DNA of 64,000 nt from assembly GCA_033002965.1 (NCBI GenBank), contig JAURVB010000828.1:1-64000 (forward strand), in the 5' to 3' direction. Shown piece by piece: positions 44,576 to 57,927 of this stretch. Made by a program: the position numbers and the translations under genes. The DNA comes from Piper betle. Lineage: Eukaryota; Streptophyta; Magnoliopsida; Piperales; Piperaceae. Each line of letters starts with the position of its first letter. Position 1 is the first letter of the stretch. Below the pieces are notes generated by a model that did not search any database, was not told the DNA's origin, and worked only from the letters and a program-made list of their open reading frames with translations.

Positions 44576-45990
44576 AATATATCACACCATATAACTAACA
44601 ATGTCAAACATATATGTGACAAAATTCAAACACAGTGGAATTTCATTCTTACAAAAAACAACATATGTACAAATTACATTTTGTAAGGGATACCGTTGTG
44701 TATGATCATTAAAGCGGTAAATTTGGGTAGAATTATAAATTTATTAGGTTTCTCCTATTTTTGGAGATAAATATAAATAATTTTCACTATATTATTATTA
44801 CCTTTTAGGAGAGATATATTTAAGTAGGAGTCTTATTATTTATTCCATATATAAATAAGATACCTCCAAAAAGTTACCTCACATTTCCATAAGGAAGATT
44901 AGGGTTTTGGTGGTTTGGCTAAGAGGTGGCTAGATCCAATTGCCCCTAAGTTGTTGCTAGTTGTCGGCCGACAATTATTTTTTTGTTTAATTTTTTGAGG
45001 GCAGGCCGATTTGACTGCCCCAAAATCGGAGGTGGTTTCATCATGCTGCTCCCATGGTCAGGGGCAGTCAGATCATTGCCCTCATGGCGGTGCCCGGCCT
45101 CACTAAGGGTGGCACCGACCACCTCAAAAAAAAAATTTTACTTTAAGGTTAATTTTAGTATTTTAATGAAAATTTCTATTTTCTAGTAATTTGCTTTAAT
45201 TCTCCCACCACAAAGTAATATTAATAAATTTCTCCCATTTTCTATAAAAAATCGATTTAATTTATAAGAAAAATTGGTACATGCTCGTTATGTTTTCTAT
45301 TGAACATTAATTATGATTGTCATCAAGTCGGTCACCCATGTCCTCTCCCCTATAAAAAAATATTCCTCCCTTGTTTTCTTATCTTGAGATAAGAAAAATA
45401 GGAAATTAATTGCATACAAGTGACCCATTTAGAAGTAAGTAAGATTATTTTATCCTTGTCTTAAATATAACTATACTTAATATAGACATTAAATGATTTA
45501 CTTAATATTGCTTTATGTGTAAAATATATTAAATATATCTACTTTCAACACAGTTTACTATTTTAAAATTTCCAAGTTAATTTTACTATTTTAATGCCAA
45601 CCAAAGAGACCCAAATAGATTCTTCACTAGTTAAACAGATATATTTTTTACTCAGGGACTCCTCTGTTTAAATCTTTTGGAGGTCGTGTAAGGACTGATT
45701 CCATGTATATGTATAGTTAAATAGGTGTGATCCTCGATGCAATTGTTCAAGTTTATTAATCGACACTCACAATATTTGGCTCAATTTTGGCGGTTCGATT
45801 ATTATCTATAAAAAAGACCGAAAATTTACTACCTCATCAGGTCAAATGTTAGACTGCACAAACACGTAATAATTTATAAACAATAAGCTAGTATCTTACT
45901 CATATGTTCAAATTTTATAACTAAATTTACCATGGACAGCATGAGGTGCATAAATGTTAGGAATTTTTAAAATTTTCTTTAATACCACTC
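44576..45990. other. Intergenic, no gene recognised
   Basis: AT-rich sequence holds one short frame (44983-45186, no domain) and a possible SINE-type head near 45628-45680 similar to 37086-37150. The first 100 bp continue the non-coding tail of unit D. Confidence 0.35.
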
Positions 45991-46059
45991 ACAGAATTTT
46001 TGTGTCAAACAGATCATTGTGTAATTTTTCATTTTCTTTATATTTAACAGGGGCTTTTT

Positions 46060-46280
46060 CATGGAAGTAGGAACGATACTGTGACAAACAATGAACACGT
46101 TAATCATGTGGTAAAAACCGTGTCAAAAACTTGACATGAATATTTTTCACTTCACTTCTGACAAAAACGCTGTCACCAAAGCCAATGACGAAGTTCTCGA
46201 TAAATTTGTCACCGCTTCCAATGGTGATAAATTTGGGGTGTCCAAATTGCAGCGACAAAAGTTATTTTTTTCCACTAGTG
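46060..46280 (-). mobile_element. CACTA-type terminal remnant
   Basis: The right edge is the reverse complement of CACTAGTGGAAAAAAATAAC, preceded by subterminal words (ctgtcaccaaagcc, gacaaatttatcac in reverse) like those of the element at 18506. The other end could not be set. The short frames here follow from the repeated subterminal words. Confidence 0.55.
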
Positions 46281-46578
46281 CATGGATTGTATTGATGCAA
46301 GCTGGAACCCATTTTACTGAAAATTTTGTACCAACATAACCACCATATTTCTCAATCATGTGTGTCACAATAATATAAAAAAGGATTGGATATGAAAACA
46401 ACAAAATCACAAGTAAAGAAAAAACTCATGATTATGCTCAAATGAAGCCAAATTAATCAAAGAAAACTCATTGATGACAAGAAGGGACGGAGATATAGAT
46501 GACTTGAGATTTCACAATGATCTCAAGATCAACATCATAGAGTTGCGCTAAAGGTAAGCAAAAAAGCTTTAATTGGTG

Positions 46579-49500
46579 GTGTAAAACCCGGGTCATCCGC
46601 TTGATAGTTTTCGTTTCGGTTCAGTCGCAACCCCAATAAAATTGTATGCCCAGTCCTTTTTTCCACATTCGCATGTATGCAATTGACATGCGAGCCATGA
46701 CATCATGAAGACTCTTATTTTCTATGTTTATTTAAGTCGAGTCTATACTAGGTTTAGCACTATGTCTTTTGTGGGTCGTAATTCCTTGTCACATATTTAA
46801 AACCCCTTATGGTAGATCCTAACCCCCGGATTCATGGCCTGGTTCCTGGGTCATCCAACAAACCTGTGAGTGTGAACCCTAGGTGCCCGTATACTGCGCC
46901 CAATGCAAATGCGTCTTTACAGAACCTTTATGGCCTGCCGCAATGACACTCAAAGGCCCTACTAGCGCCCTCATGCTAGAAATTCATGGAATTAGGGACT
47001 TTGCATGAAAACAACATCTTTGCACCAAAAGTTGACTTGCTTTTATGTGCAACTCGATTTAGCAGGCATGCGTAGTTTGGGTCTGATGTTTTCTATGGTC
47101 CGTCTTGGCTGAGGAGAGTACCCTTACACTGGGTTGAGAACTTTGCGCCAGGCTTTTGCCCTTTTCTATAAAAGCAGCCCTCCTTTTTCATGACTTTCCT
47201 CTTCTTCCCTCAGACTTCCCCCTTGCTCCTTGGCCTCTCCTCTTCTTCTCCACACCTTTCCCACCTCCACTAGCGTTTCCAAGCTTGGCCAAGTGACTAG
47301 GGTTGAAGGTCTTCGGGTAGGTAGCCCCAAGAGACCTCCCCTAAGAATTGTTTGATGTAAAAACCATAGCCTCTTTGCCTCTCCAGTGTTGTGTTGTGAT
47401 TCTTTTGTATACATCTACATGCCTAGATATTTATGAGATATTTGTCCCATGTACATGTCTTTGTTAGGAGTAGATACAAATTGGAATCATGTCATTTTCA
47501 TGGGTGAATAATTAGTTATGAATTTTTTACTATCACATGTTTGCTGGTTTTAGTATTCCTGCAAATAAATATATCTTGTACTGTAAGTTGTAGATCTGCA
47601 TGATTCTTATCTTTTTAGATTCATAAGAGATATATCTACATGTATGAGCATGAGCATGAGCAGATGCCAAAATTTGTTTAGATTGTTTTATTTAATTTTA
47701 CATGTATGAGCATGAGCAGATGCCAAAAATAACAAAAGGTAGCAGCTTTCATGGTTCGAGTGACCTGGCCTCCCTTTCCCCAATTGTTGCTCCATGTTGT
47801 AGGAAGTATTTAAATACATAGTTTTCCATGGTTGTTAGCTATGTCTTGATAAAATATAATCATAATATAACCTCATTAAGGACATGAACAAAACCCTAAA
47901 TGCCTTGTGTTGTTTGTTGTTCTGTTGGTGTGGTATATCAAGCTCTGAGATTATACTCCATGGTGAGACTATTAAAAGATAGTATTTAAATCTATAAAAA
48001 ATACCTATGGACTCACTAAGTGTCTACTAAAAGCATGTAAATGTTGGTAGCATTTGAAAAAAAGTTTTTAAGTGGTTAGTTAATTGGGTTTTATGAAATG
48101 TAAAGAAATGCAGTGTGTAATTGGAAAAAAATTTACCTAGACCTTAGTATTTGTTCAAATAACACCACGCTAAAATTAAAGAGCCAATGACTTAGTAGAT
48201 CACAGTTATGATTTTCCCAACCAACTAGGTCTAGCCAACTCCAAAAATAACATAGCCAATTCCTTCCCTTCCCAAATCCACTCAGGCCAAAAGACTTAGA
48301 GTTTGGTCTTGAAATTGAACAAGATTCAAGCCCACAGTGTTGGCTAGTCCTACCCTTTTACCCAGGCCCATTCGGAGTCTTCAAGCATATAAATAAGATT
48401 TAGGAAACTTTATGTGCGACCCAAGAACACTATTCTCAACACCTTAGTCCGACCTTTATTAGCCTTGTTCACTATGTTTCCCATGGGCCAACACTTGGTA
48501 ATTTGTATATCAAACCCTTAGAGTGTCAGGGCCCACTTGTTCTAAATTTTAGCCCATTATAACATTGTTTGGACTATCTAAAAAATCATTTAGTTAAGTC
48601 CATTTGAGAAAAATTACAAGTATATAACTTTCACTAAGTATACATGCCCTAAACCCTAATTAAGGTTATCTAATGAAGATTAGAACTTCATTAAGTAAAT
48701 AAGTAAGTTTATTTAGTTTTTATGTGTCATGAATGTGTTGAGGTATAGTCTCATTTTACATGCCAATGCAATTTGAGGATGATTCATGTTTCATCTCCTT
48801 ACTGGGATACACGGAGTGAACTCGCTAAGTTAAGACAAGGGGCTCAACTCATCTAGGTCTGTATGACTCTTCTATTTCACATCTGCTTGACTCCTTGAGT
48901 GTCAAGATTTAATACAATTTTACACATTAGATGACATAGTTGACATTTTTATAGGATCCCTCCGATGCTAGGCCATTGAGCTGAGTTTTTCATAGTTTAA
49001 TAAAACTAGAAAGGTGAGATCCCTTGTTAATTTTTGAACATGCCATTTAGAAATTTATTATTTAAGTCCCTCCCTAAGCCTACTAAATAAGTACGTGCGG
49101 TTATATGAGAGTGGTATGGGTTATATGAATTGCACTACTACTCCTTTACGCGCTAAAATTTTGAAATGTAAGTAGGCTATTGCGAATGCTACTCATTTTC
49201 AAACAATGTGGCACTAACCTAACATTGTTCCAAGCCACTTGAGTATAGTTCGAGTGATATATTGAAGATATGAGGTGGTAGCACAAGTATGTATATATCT
49301 AAGTATCAAGCCATTGAGTTTGCTCTCACATATATGGTATGATTTTTTGTCATGTCAGCCTTAGCTTACCACCTTGTGATGGACTATAAAGTTTTAAGAT
49401 TTTTTGTAGGTGTTAAAATAGGTAAAATAGTTATCTGTCAGGATGATTTATCAGTATTTATTTTTAGACCAATAATCAATAATGGATTTCCTATATTTAT

Positions 49501-49910
49501 TTAGGTGAGTATGCATGTCAGTGGTCAATGTAGGTGGTTAGATAGTGAGGCTTATGACAAGAGATGGTAATTGTAGTGTATATATTTTGGGGAAATTTAT
49601 TATGTAATTGAGATTTATGTATTATCAAGAACTATTAGACTTTATAATGTATTGTTATTTAGGTTGGTGTCGTAGACATTGTTATGATGCATGTGGATGT
49701 CTTAAGCGTGAATATTATATTATTATTATTATCCCCATAATGGTATTAGTTTTGGGGCACTCTAACAATCGGTTACAAACTCTGTAATCCTCAATGTTCT
49801 GGAAAAGGATGGGAAGCATACCAAGTACGCTAAACTTATTTTGTTGAACTTGCATGTGCATAAGAGTAACGTGGTTTGGAGGAGCTTATGGTTCATGCAG
49901 TGTGATGAGC
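46579..49910 (+). mobile_element. Ty3/gypsy large LTR, unit I of block 2
   Basis: It starts TGTAAAACCCGGGTCATCC after a purine-containing lead-in and shows a TATA-like ctataaaagc near 47166 with a pyrimidine-rich leader. It is the fuller partner of 1-2655. It is followed by a short non-LTR stretch (49911-49993) that also precedes this unit at about 46490, and then by a second LTR unit. This fits LTR, deleted interior, LTR, or an unequal-recombination tandem. The frame 47166-47414 (minus) is the reverse of the leader and not a gene. Confidence 0.65.
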
Positions 49911-49993
49911 CAATGACATAGATGACTTGAGTATTCACATTGATCGAATGATCAACATCATAGAGTTGTGGTAATGGTCAGTGAAAGAGATTT

Positions 49994-52900
49994 GATTGGA
50001 GGGATAATACCCAGGCCATTGGCGTGATGGTTTTCATTTTGGTTCGGTTATGACCTGGATTGAGTTGTATGCTTGTTTTTTGCTGCATGAGTATGTAAGG
50101 CATGTATGTGCGAGCCATGACCTTACTATTCCCTGGCGCAAGGCACCATTTGGCTGGACAGTATGTCATCCAGACTATTATTTTTTGTTTTTATTTAAGT
50201 CAAGTCTACATAGGTTTAGCATTGTGTCCTTTGAGAGTCTAGATTGTTTTTCATGTGTTTAAACCCGTTATGGTCGTTCCTAGCCCCCGAGACTCTCGGC
50301 ATGGTTCCGAGCTTGTCCAATAGCCCTACAGGTGTAAACTTCGCCGAACACAAAGGCACCCTCACAATGCCTTTACGCTAAGGCCTGATGCAAGGGTGGT
50401 CAAAGGCACCACCAGCGCCCTTGCACAATAAATTCATGGAATAAGAGGCCTTGTGCATGACAACATCTTTGCCCCCAGAAAATTGAATTGACTTTGTGCA
50501 CTACTCGATCCAACATATGTGCGAGGTATAGGTCTGATGTTTTTCATGGTTTGGCTAGGCAGAAGCCAGTGCCCTTGCGCTATTGGTGAGTTTGTGCTAG
50601 GCTTTAGCCATTTTCTATAGAAGCCACACATGTCCCTTCTTTTTCACCTCTTTGCTCTTCTTCCCTCCACCTTCCCCCATGCTCCTTGGCTTCTCCACTT
50701 CTCCTTCAAACCTTTCCCATCTCCGCTACCCTCACCATGCTTGGCCAAGCCCCTAGGGTTGAAGGTCATGGGGTAGGAAGCCCAAAGAGACCATCTTAGG
50801 AATTGTTTGAAGTAAAAACAATAGCCTTTTTACCCTCCCATGCTGTGTTGTCATGTTTTTATACAGATCTGCATGCCTAGGTATTTTTGCGATGTTTGTC
50901 CCTTGTAGATATCTTTGTTAGGAGTCGATAGAGATTGTAATCATGTCAATATCATGTGTAAATAAATACGTATGCATTTTTTTATTGTAGTATGCTCACT
51001 AGTTTCCACTATTTCTGTAATAAAATCATAGCTGTTGTTGTAAGTTGTAGATATATCTACAAGTTTTGTTTAGATTTTTCTATCTAATTATGAATGTATG
51101 AGTATAAACATGTGCCCAAATTGGCAAAAGGTGGTAGCTTTCATGGTTTAAGTGACCTGACCACCCATTTCCCCAATTGTTGCACTATGTTTTAAATGTG
51201 CTCTTTTGCATGATTGTTTCTCATGAGATTAGACATGTCTTGATAGAATATCATGCTAAAATAACCTCAGTAAGGGCTTGAAAAAACCGTAAATGCCTTG
51301 TATTTTTTAATATTCTGTTGATGTGATGTGTCATGTTTGGAGATTATGCTCCATAGTGAAATTATTAAGTGATGTTAATAAAATTTGTACAAATTATCTA
51401 TGGACTCAATAAATGTCTACTGAAAACATTTAAAGTTTGATGACATTTAAAAGTTGTTTAGGTGGCTAGTTAATCGGGTTTTTGGAGTGTACAGGAATTG
51501 GGGGTGAAACCTTGCTTCCGTAATTCGAATTACAAAATCCCTTACCATTGTTAGTTAGGCGTGAAATTGCATGAAATTTCACACAAACCATAGGATTTGT
51601 CCCAGTAACACCACCCTAAAATTAAAGAACCAATGGCTCACTAGATTGCGCGTTATGATTTTCCCAACGAACTAGGTCCAACTAACTCCAGAAATGACCA
51701 AGCAAATTTCTTCCCTTCTAGAGTTCAATCAAGCCTAAATGATTAGAGTTTGGTCTTGAAATTGTGTGAGATTCAAGTCCACGGTGTTAGATATCCCTAC
51801 CCTATTACCTAGTCTCATTTGAATTATCCACACTCATAGACAAGACTTAGGAAAATTTGTGTGTGGCCTAGAAACATTGTTTCCAAAACCTTAGCCCAAC
51901 CCTTGTAGGCCTTGTTCACCATGTTTCCCATAGTCCAACACTTGGTAATTTGCATATCAAACCCTTAGAGTGTAAGGGCCCCCTGTTCTAAATTTCAGTT
52001 CATTTGAACTTCGTTTAGCCCATTCAGAAAATTGTCCTATTAAGTCCATTTGATAAAAATTCCATGTATGAAACTTTCACTAAGTATACATGTGACCATA
52101 ACTCCAAATTACAGATATCTAATGATGATTAACTCTTCATTAAGAAAATAAATAATTTAATTATGTTTTTATTTAATTAAGATAATTAAATAAGATTTAC
52201 TCTTCCTTTTGAGTGAGGCGGCTTGACTCACCCAGAACTGTATGACTCTTCTTACTAGGTAACGCGAAGTGAACTCACCGAGTTAGAATGAGTAGGTGTA
52301 AAACCCACGATTCGAGTTAGGGTTTTATATTCAGAACCGGTCGGGTCGACCGTTATTTTCGAGTTGAGTCAGTTTCAGGACACGTGTACTGAGCCGACGC
52401 CGGTCGCGTGTATGAGCTATGAGGGTCATGCGTACCCAAGTATATGATGATAACGTCATGAACACAGCAGAACAGAATGAGTTATCAGATATATGAGAGT
52501 ATGTCAGTCATTTTTTTATTATTTTTATATATAATGGATCGTAGAATTAGTTTTAGGCCGTTTATCGCGTTAGGACGCGTTACGGGCATTTTGGGTGGGT
52601 TGATAGTTCTAGAGCATATCATTACGATGTTTGGTATTTGTTTGATTTTACGGGATTTTTCCCGAATTTTATGAATTTTTTAGGATTTAATACGACTTAG
52701 TTATTATACTTGACTCGAGTCGGAGACGAGTCAAGTAATATTTACGAGTTTGCCACCACACACACCCTCGACTTTTTCCTTTCTTCTTCCCCAAACCCTC
52801 GCCCGTGCCGCCCCTGTTCGCGCGCCACCGCCGCCGCTATCGGCGCTGCCGGGCCGTCGACCGATGCCGCCCAGCTAGGCGACGACGTCGCCCTGCCGCC

Positions 52901-55900
52901 CGGACTAGGTCCGGCCCTCATCGGACCGCCGCGACACGAGGAAGCCACGCCGCGATGCCTCGCCCGCGTTGAACTTCCGTCGTCGATTCCACCGCCGGCG
53001 ACCAGCGCCGCCGCGATCGGTCGGTCGCCTCAGCACCCTCAGCCTTCCAGCGACCTTCCCCGACTGGAACGGAGGCCATAGCCGCCGTGGTTGGCCGGAT
53101 CTAGCGTCCCATCGCCGCCGGCTCTATTTTGCCATTTTTCGGCGAGCCGCCGCCTCCATTGGCCACGCTGAGGTCATAGATGAGTCGGGGTCGCTGAGCC
53201 GGTTCCGAGGGTACCCAACACGACCCCTTTCCGACCAGTAGACGCCGCCGGCGATTGTCGCCGGAAAACCACTGGAAGTCGCCGGAAAACCGCCAGAAAA
53301 ATTGGAATTTCTGGGATTCGCCGGAATTCACCGGATCTTCCATGGGGCTCACCCAATTGAGCCAGATCGAACGTCGGACGCCGGGGAGCGCCGAATTCGA
53401 GCTCCGAGACACGCGACGGAACCTTAGCCGTCGCCGATTGCCGACGATGTGAGGTATAATTACCTCCAATTTGATTATTTAAATTGATGATTGGTAGCAT
53501 AACATGATAGGATTGAGTGATTCCCATGATAGAAGTCTGAGCATGAAAGAAGTAATGATATGTATGATATGATTGGTAATGAGTAAATATTAAGTGATCC
53601 GATAATGTAAAGTAAATTTGAGCATGTTAATCGGGTACGATGTAACTTAGGAAAAACACAGTAAAATTGGTATGAATAACATTAGTTAGAATTATTTTCA
53701 TATTTATGATTATTTGATTGTTGATTGACGGCCATTGTGTGTGATTCATCATTTAGTTAGCGGGCGTTAGTATTTAGTTTTGATGTGTAGGTACGGAGTA
53801 GGAGCTTGCCGCCTAGGCGCGATGACACGCTTGGAGCTTCTACCAGGTCCGTTTAGGACTCGTCTTGTTTTACGCTTTTCTATTGTATGTTTATGTTATT
53901 ATTTGCAGGACGGGTTAAGTGGTGTTTTATTGGATCCCACTTAACTCGGGTCATTTAACCGAATATTTTCCGGATTAATAACCCCTCGAGGATGAGATCC
54001 CTCGAGGATGATTTCGAAAACAAGATCCACCACAAGTTGCCTTCGGGCCTATTATATGAATCCCTTCCCAGGCCTATATATATAGTTTTATCGAGTTTTT
54101 AGTGAGACGAGATATGGAGAAACCGACTGCACGTACCATGCAGAGGATGCCGTGACAGTCAAAGCGGGCTCTGGATTAGTGCCAGCGGACTGTTCCATTC
54201 TCGAGGGATCCTGACAACTCCGCGTTTGAGTTCCTCACACACGGAGAACGTGGAGGTTTACGGGTACTGTTTAGTACAGCGCATGTCCGGACTTGTGGTT
54301 CAAAGGGTACTAAAGGCGACTGCCTGAGAGTACTCGGCCTTCGTGCTCAAGGCCAGGAGAAATATGGAGGTAAGGAGAGGGCTTAGGATAAAGTTTCACG
54401 AGAAGTACTGAAAAAGAAGTGCCGAGAGCGGCATAGTACCAGCAACAGATCAGTAAGTTCGGGATGCTACCGGGTCTGCAGCCCAGTGGCTCCTCAGTAG
54501 TGCCCTTCAGAGAGTTCTTGAGGAATTATATGGTTTTCTTTCATATGAGAGTTTGCTCTCATAGCCAGTTTGTTATAGTTATTTTATTTTTCGGACTAGT
54601 AACACTTGTTACTGACGTGCTTTTATACTATATGTAGGTAATAATCACGAGTTGGATGGAGCCAACTTGGACGGAGGAGCAATGAGGTCTTCTGCACACA
54701 CATTGGGTGATTGAATGTTTAATGTTTTGTTATGATGTTATTTTATACACATGCTATGATTAAATGTTTGAGCATGATGATATGATGTGAATGGAATGCT
54801 AAGACACGATAACAGAATGCAAAATATGATTAGAGTTGCTCAGTGGAAGCTTAGTGGGTTGAGACCCAAGTTTCAGAATGAATACGTTATAAATGAGATT
54901 TTGTGTGATTGTTAATGCAGGCTGATATATTCATATATATATTATTTTGACAGGGTGGGCCCTTAATTACACTTTTATGAGAGACTCTGTCAGTTTTACT
55001 TCAGAATTTTCATCGATTTTGCTCGTAATTGTGATGGTGTGAAAATTGGTTGCATGTCATCCATGTAGTATCCTGTTAGGGTTTTATGCATTCACATATG
55101 CATATAGCAAGTTGGATCTTCATGACGGATCGTATCTTCATCTTAAGACGCCGAGATTGGATCCGCATGAGTTAGGTTCGGGTTAGCCGACCTAACCGGG
55201 GCCTGTAACATGCCGGTTCGGTTCACGAGCGTGAACCGGATTTGGAGTGTTACAGTAGGACCCTTTTGCTTCACCTCTGCTTAACTCCTTGAGTGTTGAG
55301 ATTTAAAAAAGTTTTAGATATATGACGACATCGATGATATTTTTATCGGATCCTTTCGATGGAAGGGCCACTTTGTTGAATCTTTCACAGTTTAACAAAA
55401 CTTAAACGATGAGATCCCTAGTTAGTATTCAAATTAAAGATCTAGAAATTTAATATATAAGTCCCTCCCTAAGCCTATTATATAAGTAAACATGGTTTTG
55501 TAGATTTCATGAATAAGAAAGTGGTACGGGTTGTATGAATTGCATAACTATTCATTTATACTGTAAAGTATTGAAATGTAAGTAGGGCATTGCAAATGCA
55601 GCACGTTTTAAAAATTGTGGTACTAACCTAATATTGTTCCTATTCACTTTAGTATTGTGTAAGTGATACATGGGGGTTGTGAGTGCGTTAGTGCAAATAT
55701 GTACATATATAAGTATGAAGTTGTTGAGTTTACTAACATTTATTTAATGATGTTTGACCGTGTTAGGCTCAGCTTACCACCTTGTTTTCGATTATGAAGT
55801 TTTATGATTATTCATTGGTGTTAAGATACCCATTCACTAGTATTGGTGTATTAATAGTTATTTTCAGACTAGTAATAAATAACGGAATTCCTATATTTAT

Positions 55901-56870
55901 GTAGGTGAGTACGCATGTCAATGTTCGGCATAGGTGGACCAATTGAGAGGTTTATGGCAAAGGATGGTAATTGTCGTGTATCTAACTTATGCATTTTGAG
56001 AAAAATTATTGTGTATTATTTGGAACTATAGGACGTCATGTTGTATTGTGATTTGGGCTGGTGCTCTTGATCTTATTATGATGTATGTAGATATGTTAAG
56101 TGTGATTGTGTGCGTTAGCATTATAATAATATTATTATGACTATGCATGGTGTTAAGTTTGGTGCATTATAATAATCATCTACAAAGTGTGTATGCCTTA
56201 AAGTCCTAGAATAAGACGGCAGCATGCCAAGTACGCTAAACTTATTTGGTTGAAGTTGTGAGTATGTGTTAGAGTAACGTGGTTCAAAGGAGATTACGAT
56301 TCATACCGTGTGAAGAGCCCACGTGAAGACAAGGTGTTAGGGTATAAAACCTAGATAGTCGATGATGCCTCTGTGTCTGTGTGTTTAATTTTTGCTTGCC
56401 GGATGTGGAACAAGTAGCCACAACCCGTGTGTCGTGCACGTTAAATTTAGCATCATTTAAGAATAAGTTACCTAATTCAATTGTTGGAACTAAATATAAA
56501 AATCGGATCATTCATCCACAACATTTCAAGTTGAACCTCTTTGGTACATTTTGGGTGTTGCCTTCATGTAGCTCAGAGTAATCATCTGCACTATGTAAAG
56601 TCCCCTTCTTAGTTGTTGGTTGTTGGGAGGTGTCGCCACTCTCATGACTTAGAGTGCTCATGCTAAGAGCTCCATTAAAGTCAAAAACCTTCCAATATTA
56701 GTATGATTCAACATTCATTGTATAAAAATCTAGTAAGATACCTGTCTTAAGCGTCCTTGAGGGTTGAGATCTGCTTCCTTAAGGTTTGTATAATAGTAGT
56801 CTAAAGAATAGCTTCTGAATTATAACATCGCAATTTGGTTTGCCCTCGAACTAAACAATAGGGTGCTACA
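49994..56870 (+). mobile_element. Ty3/gypsy large LTR, unit II of block 2, interrupted by a solo LTR
   Basis: It begins near taatacccaggccattgg, parallel to the unit I start, with a TATA-like ctatagaagcc near 50616. It is the fuller partner of 2660-5235. Subtracting the 2958-bp solo LTR at 52297-55254 leaves about 3.9 kb. Near 56140-56400 it shares words with the 5' LTR of the gypsy element (gttagagtaacgtgg). No gene is seen. Confidence 0.6.
52297..55254 (+). mobile_element. Solo LTR, 2958 bp, with GTAGG target duplication
   Basis: It begins TGTAAAACCCACG and ends TTTGGAGTGTTACA, flanked by GTAGG on both sides (52292-52296 and 55255-55259). Block 1 lacks it. It is closely related to the 20820-24225 solo LTR at both ends. 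A GC-rich zone at 52760-53450 holds Pro/Ala/Arg-rich frames on both strands in the presumed transcribed leader. They differ from those in the sister LTR, so they are not called as genes. The perfect duplication suggests a younger insertion than the sister. Confidence 0.85.
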
Positions 56871-57281
56871 AGAGGAGGACTCTTTTTGCTAGTGCAGTGG
56901 GAATGGAGATGTGGGCAAGGGCAATGGGGATAGTGAGGGCAAGGGCGATAGGAATAGTGAGGCGGCGGTTGGTAAAGGTGGAGGCTGAAGCAAAGAGGAC
57001 GATGGCTGGGGCGTGGGCAGCGATGGCAGGAAGGACCAGGATGACAACAACATGTCATTGGAAGAAAGGTGGAATAGGAAGGAGACTGGTGGTAGGGGCA
57101 GAGTGTATGGTGGTCGGGAGGACATCTATTGGTGGACTAGCAGGGAGGTTGGCAATTAGCTTTGATGCATGTCAGAAAGGGTGCGACGGTTTTGAAACGG
57201 TGGTTTGACTTCCCCTTTCTATTTTATAGTTTTCGGACAATTTGACATGATATTATTTTGACATGGGAGTATTGTGTCAAG
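56871..57281. other. G-rich sequence present only in block 2
   Basis: It has no counterpart between 5235 and 5268 in block 1. A frame at 56897-57208 is low-complexity (Arg/Met/Gly-rich) without a domain and is not called. Words like 'ctttttgctagtg' (56882) resemble a CACTA end, but no partner end is found. Confidence 0.35.
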
Positions 57282-57927
57282 TGTAATGACCCAACTTAAG
57301 TACAAAATAATGGGCGAAGTCATTTCCTTAGAGTTGTTAATTAACCTAAGATAAAAAATATATACACATCCTTACTAATATATTAGATCTTATCTTAAAG
57401 GTAGCCTATGGATGTAGCCAATGTCCAATGTAGTCTAGCCCCCATCTAGTATGGTCTCAAACCAAACCATTAGTAATGATCCAACATGAATGTAAATTAA
57501 TAGGTCTAAATTAATCTGTTAAAATTTATCTATATACATACCGTCGCTAATATACTATATCTTAACAAAGTATATGTTGAACATAAGATTAATTTGAGGG
57601 ATATAACACTAGAGGAAAAGAATATTTTTGGACACAGTATTTCCTCTTGGTGGGGATGAAATTAATGATGTTTTGGGTTAACAATTTTGCATAGTGACTT
57701 GGGCCATTAGTTGTAGTGGGCTGGACATAGGTTAGGACCGAATTTGGAGAACAAAATTTTCTAATGTGGGTTGATTATAAAAATCCCAAAATAAGTCACA
57801 CATTATTATTTAATGAGATAGTTTTATGGTATATTACTAAAGATGTGCTTAATAATCTTCAATTTGGGTTAACCACTTTTATCATATAACTTAGACCTAT
57901 TAATTTGCACTTAGGCCGATCATTACA
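57282..57927. mobile_element. Element with long imperfect terminal inverted repeats, 646 bp
   Basis: The left end tgtaatgacccaacttaagt and the reverse complement of the right end tgtaatgatcggcctaagtg are alike, and the similarity extends about 40 bp (caaaataatggg versus caaattaatagg). A related word cluster recurs inside (57475-57520). It has no coding capacity. No target duplication was identified, so its superfamily is open. It is absent from block 1. Confidence 0.5.

Noticed and set aside
52710..53527. GC-rich frames up to 123 codons on both strands
   Set aside because: Same position in the 52297-55254 solo LTR, no domain, and no conservation with the equivalent region of the other LTR.
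56884..57620. Pair of CACTA-like ends (tttttgctagtg and cactagaggaaaag)
   Set aside because: Their orientations point away from each other, so they cannot bound one element.
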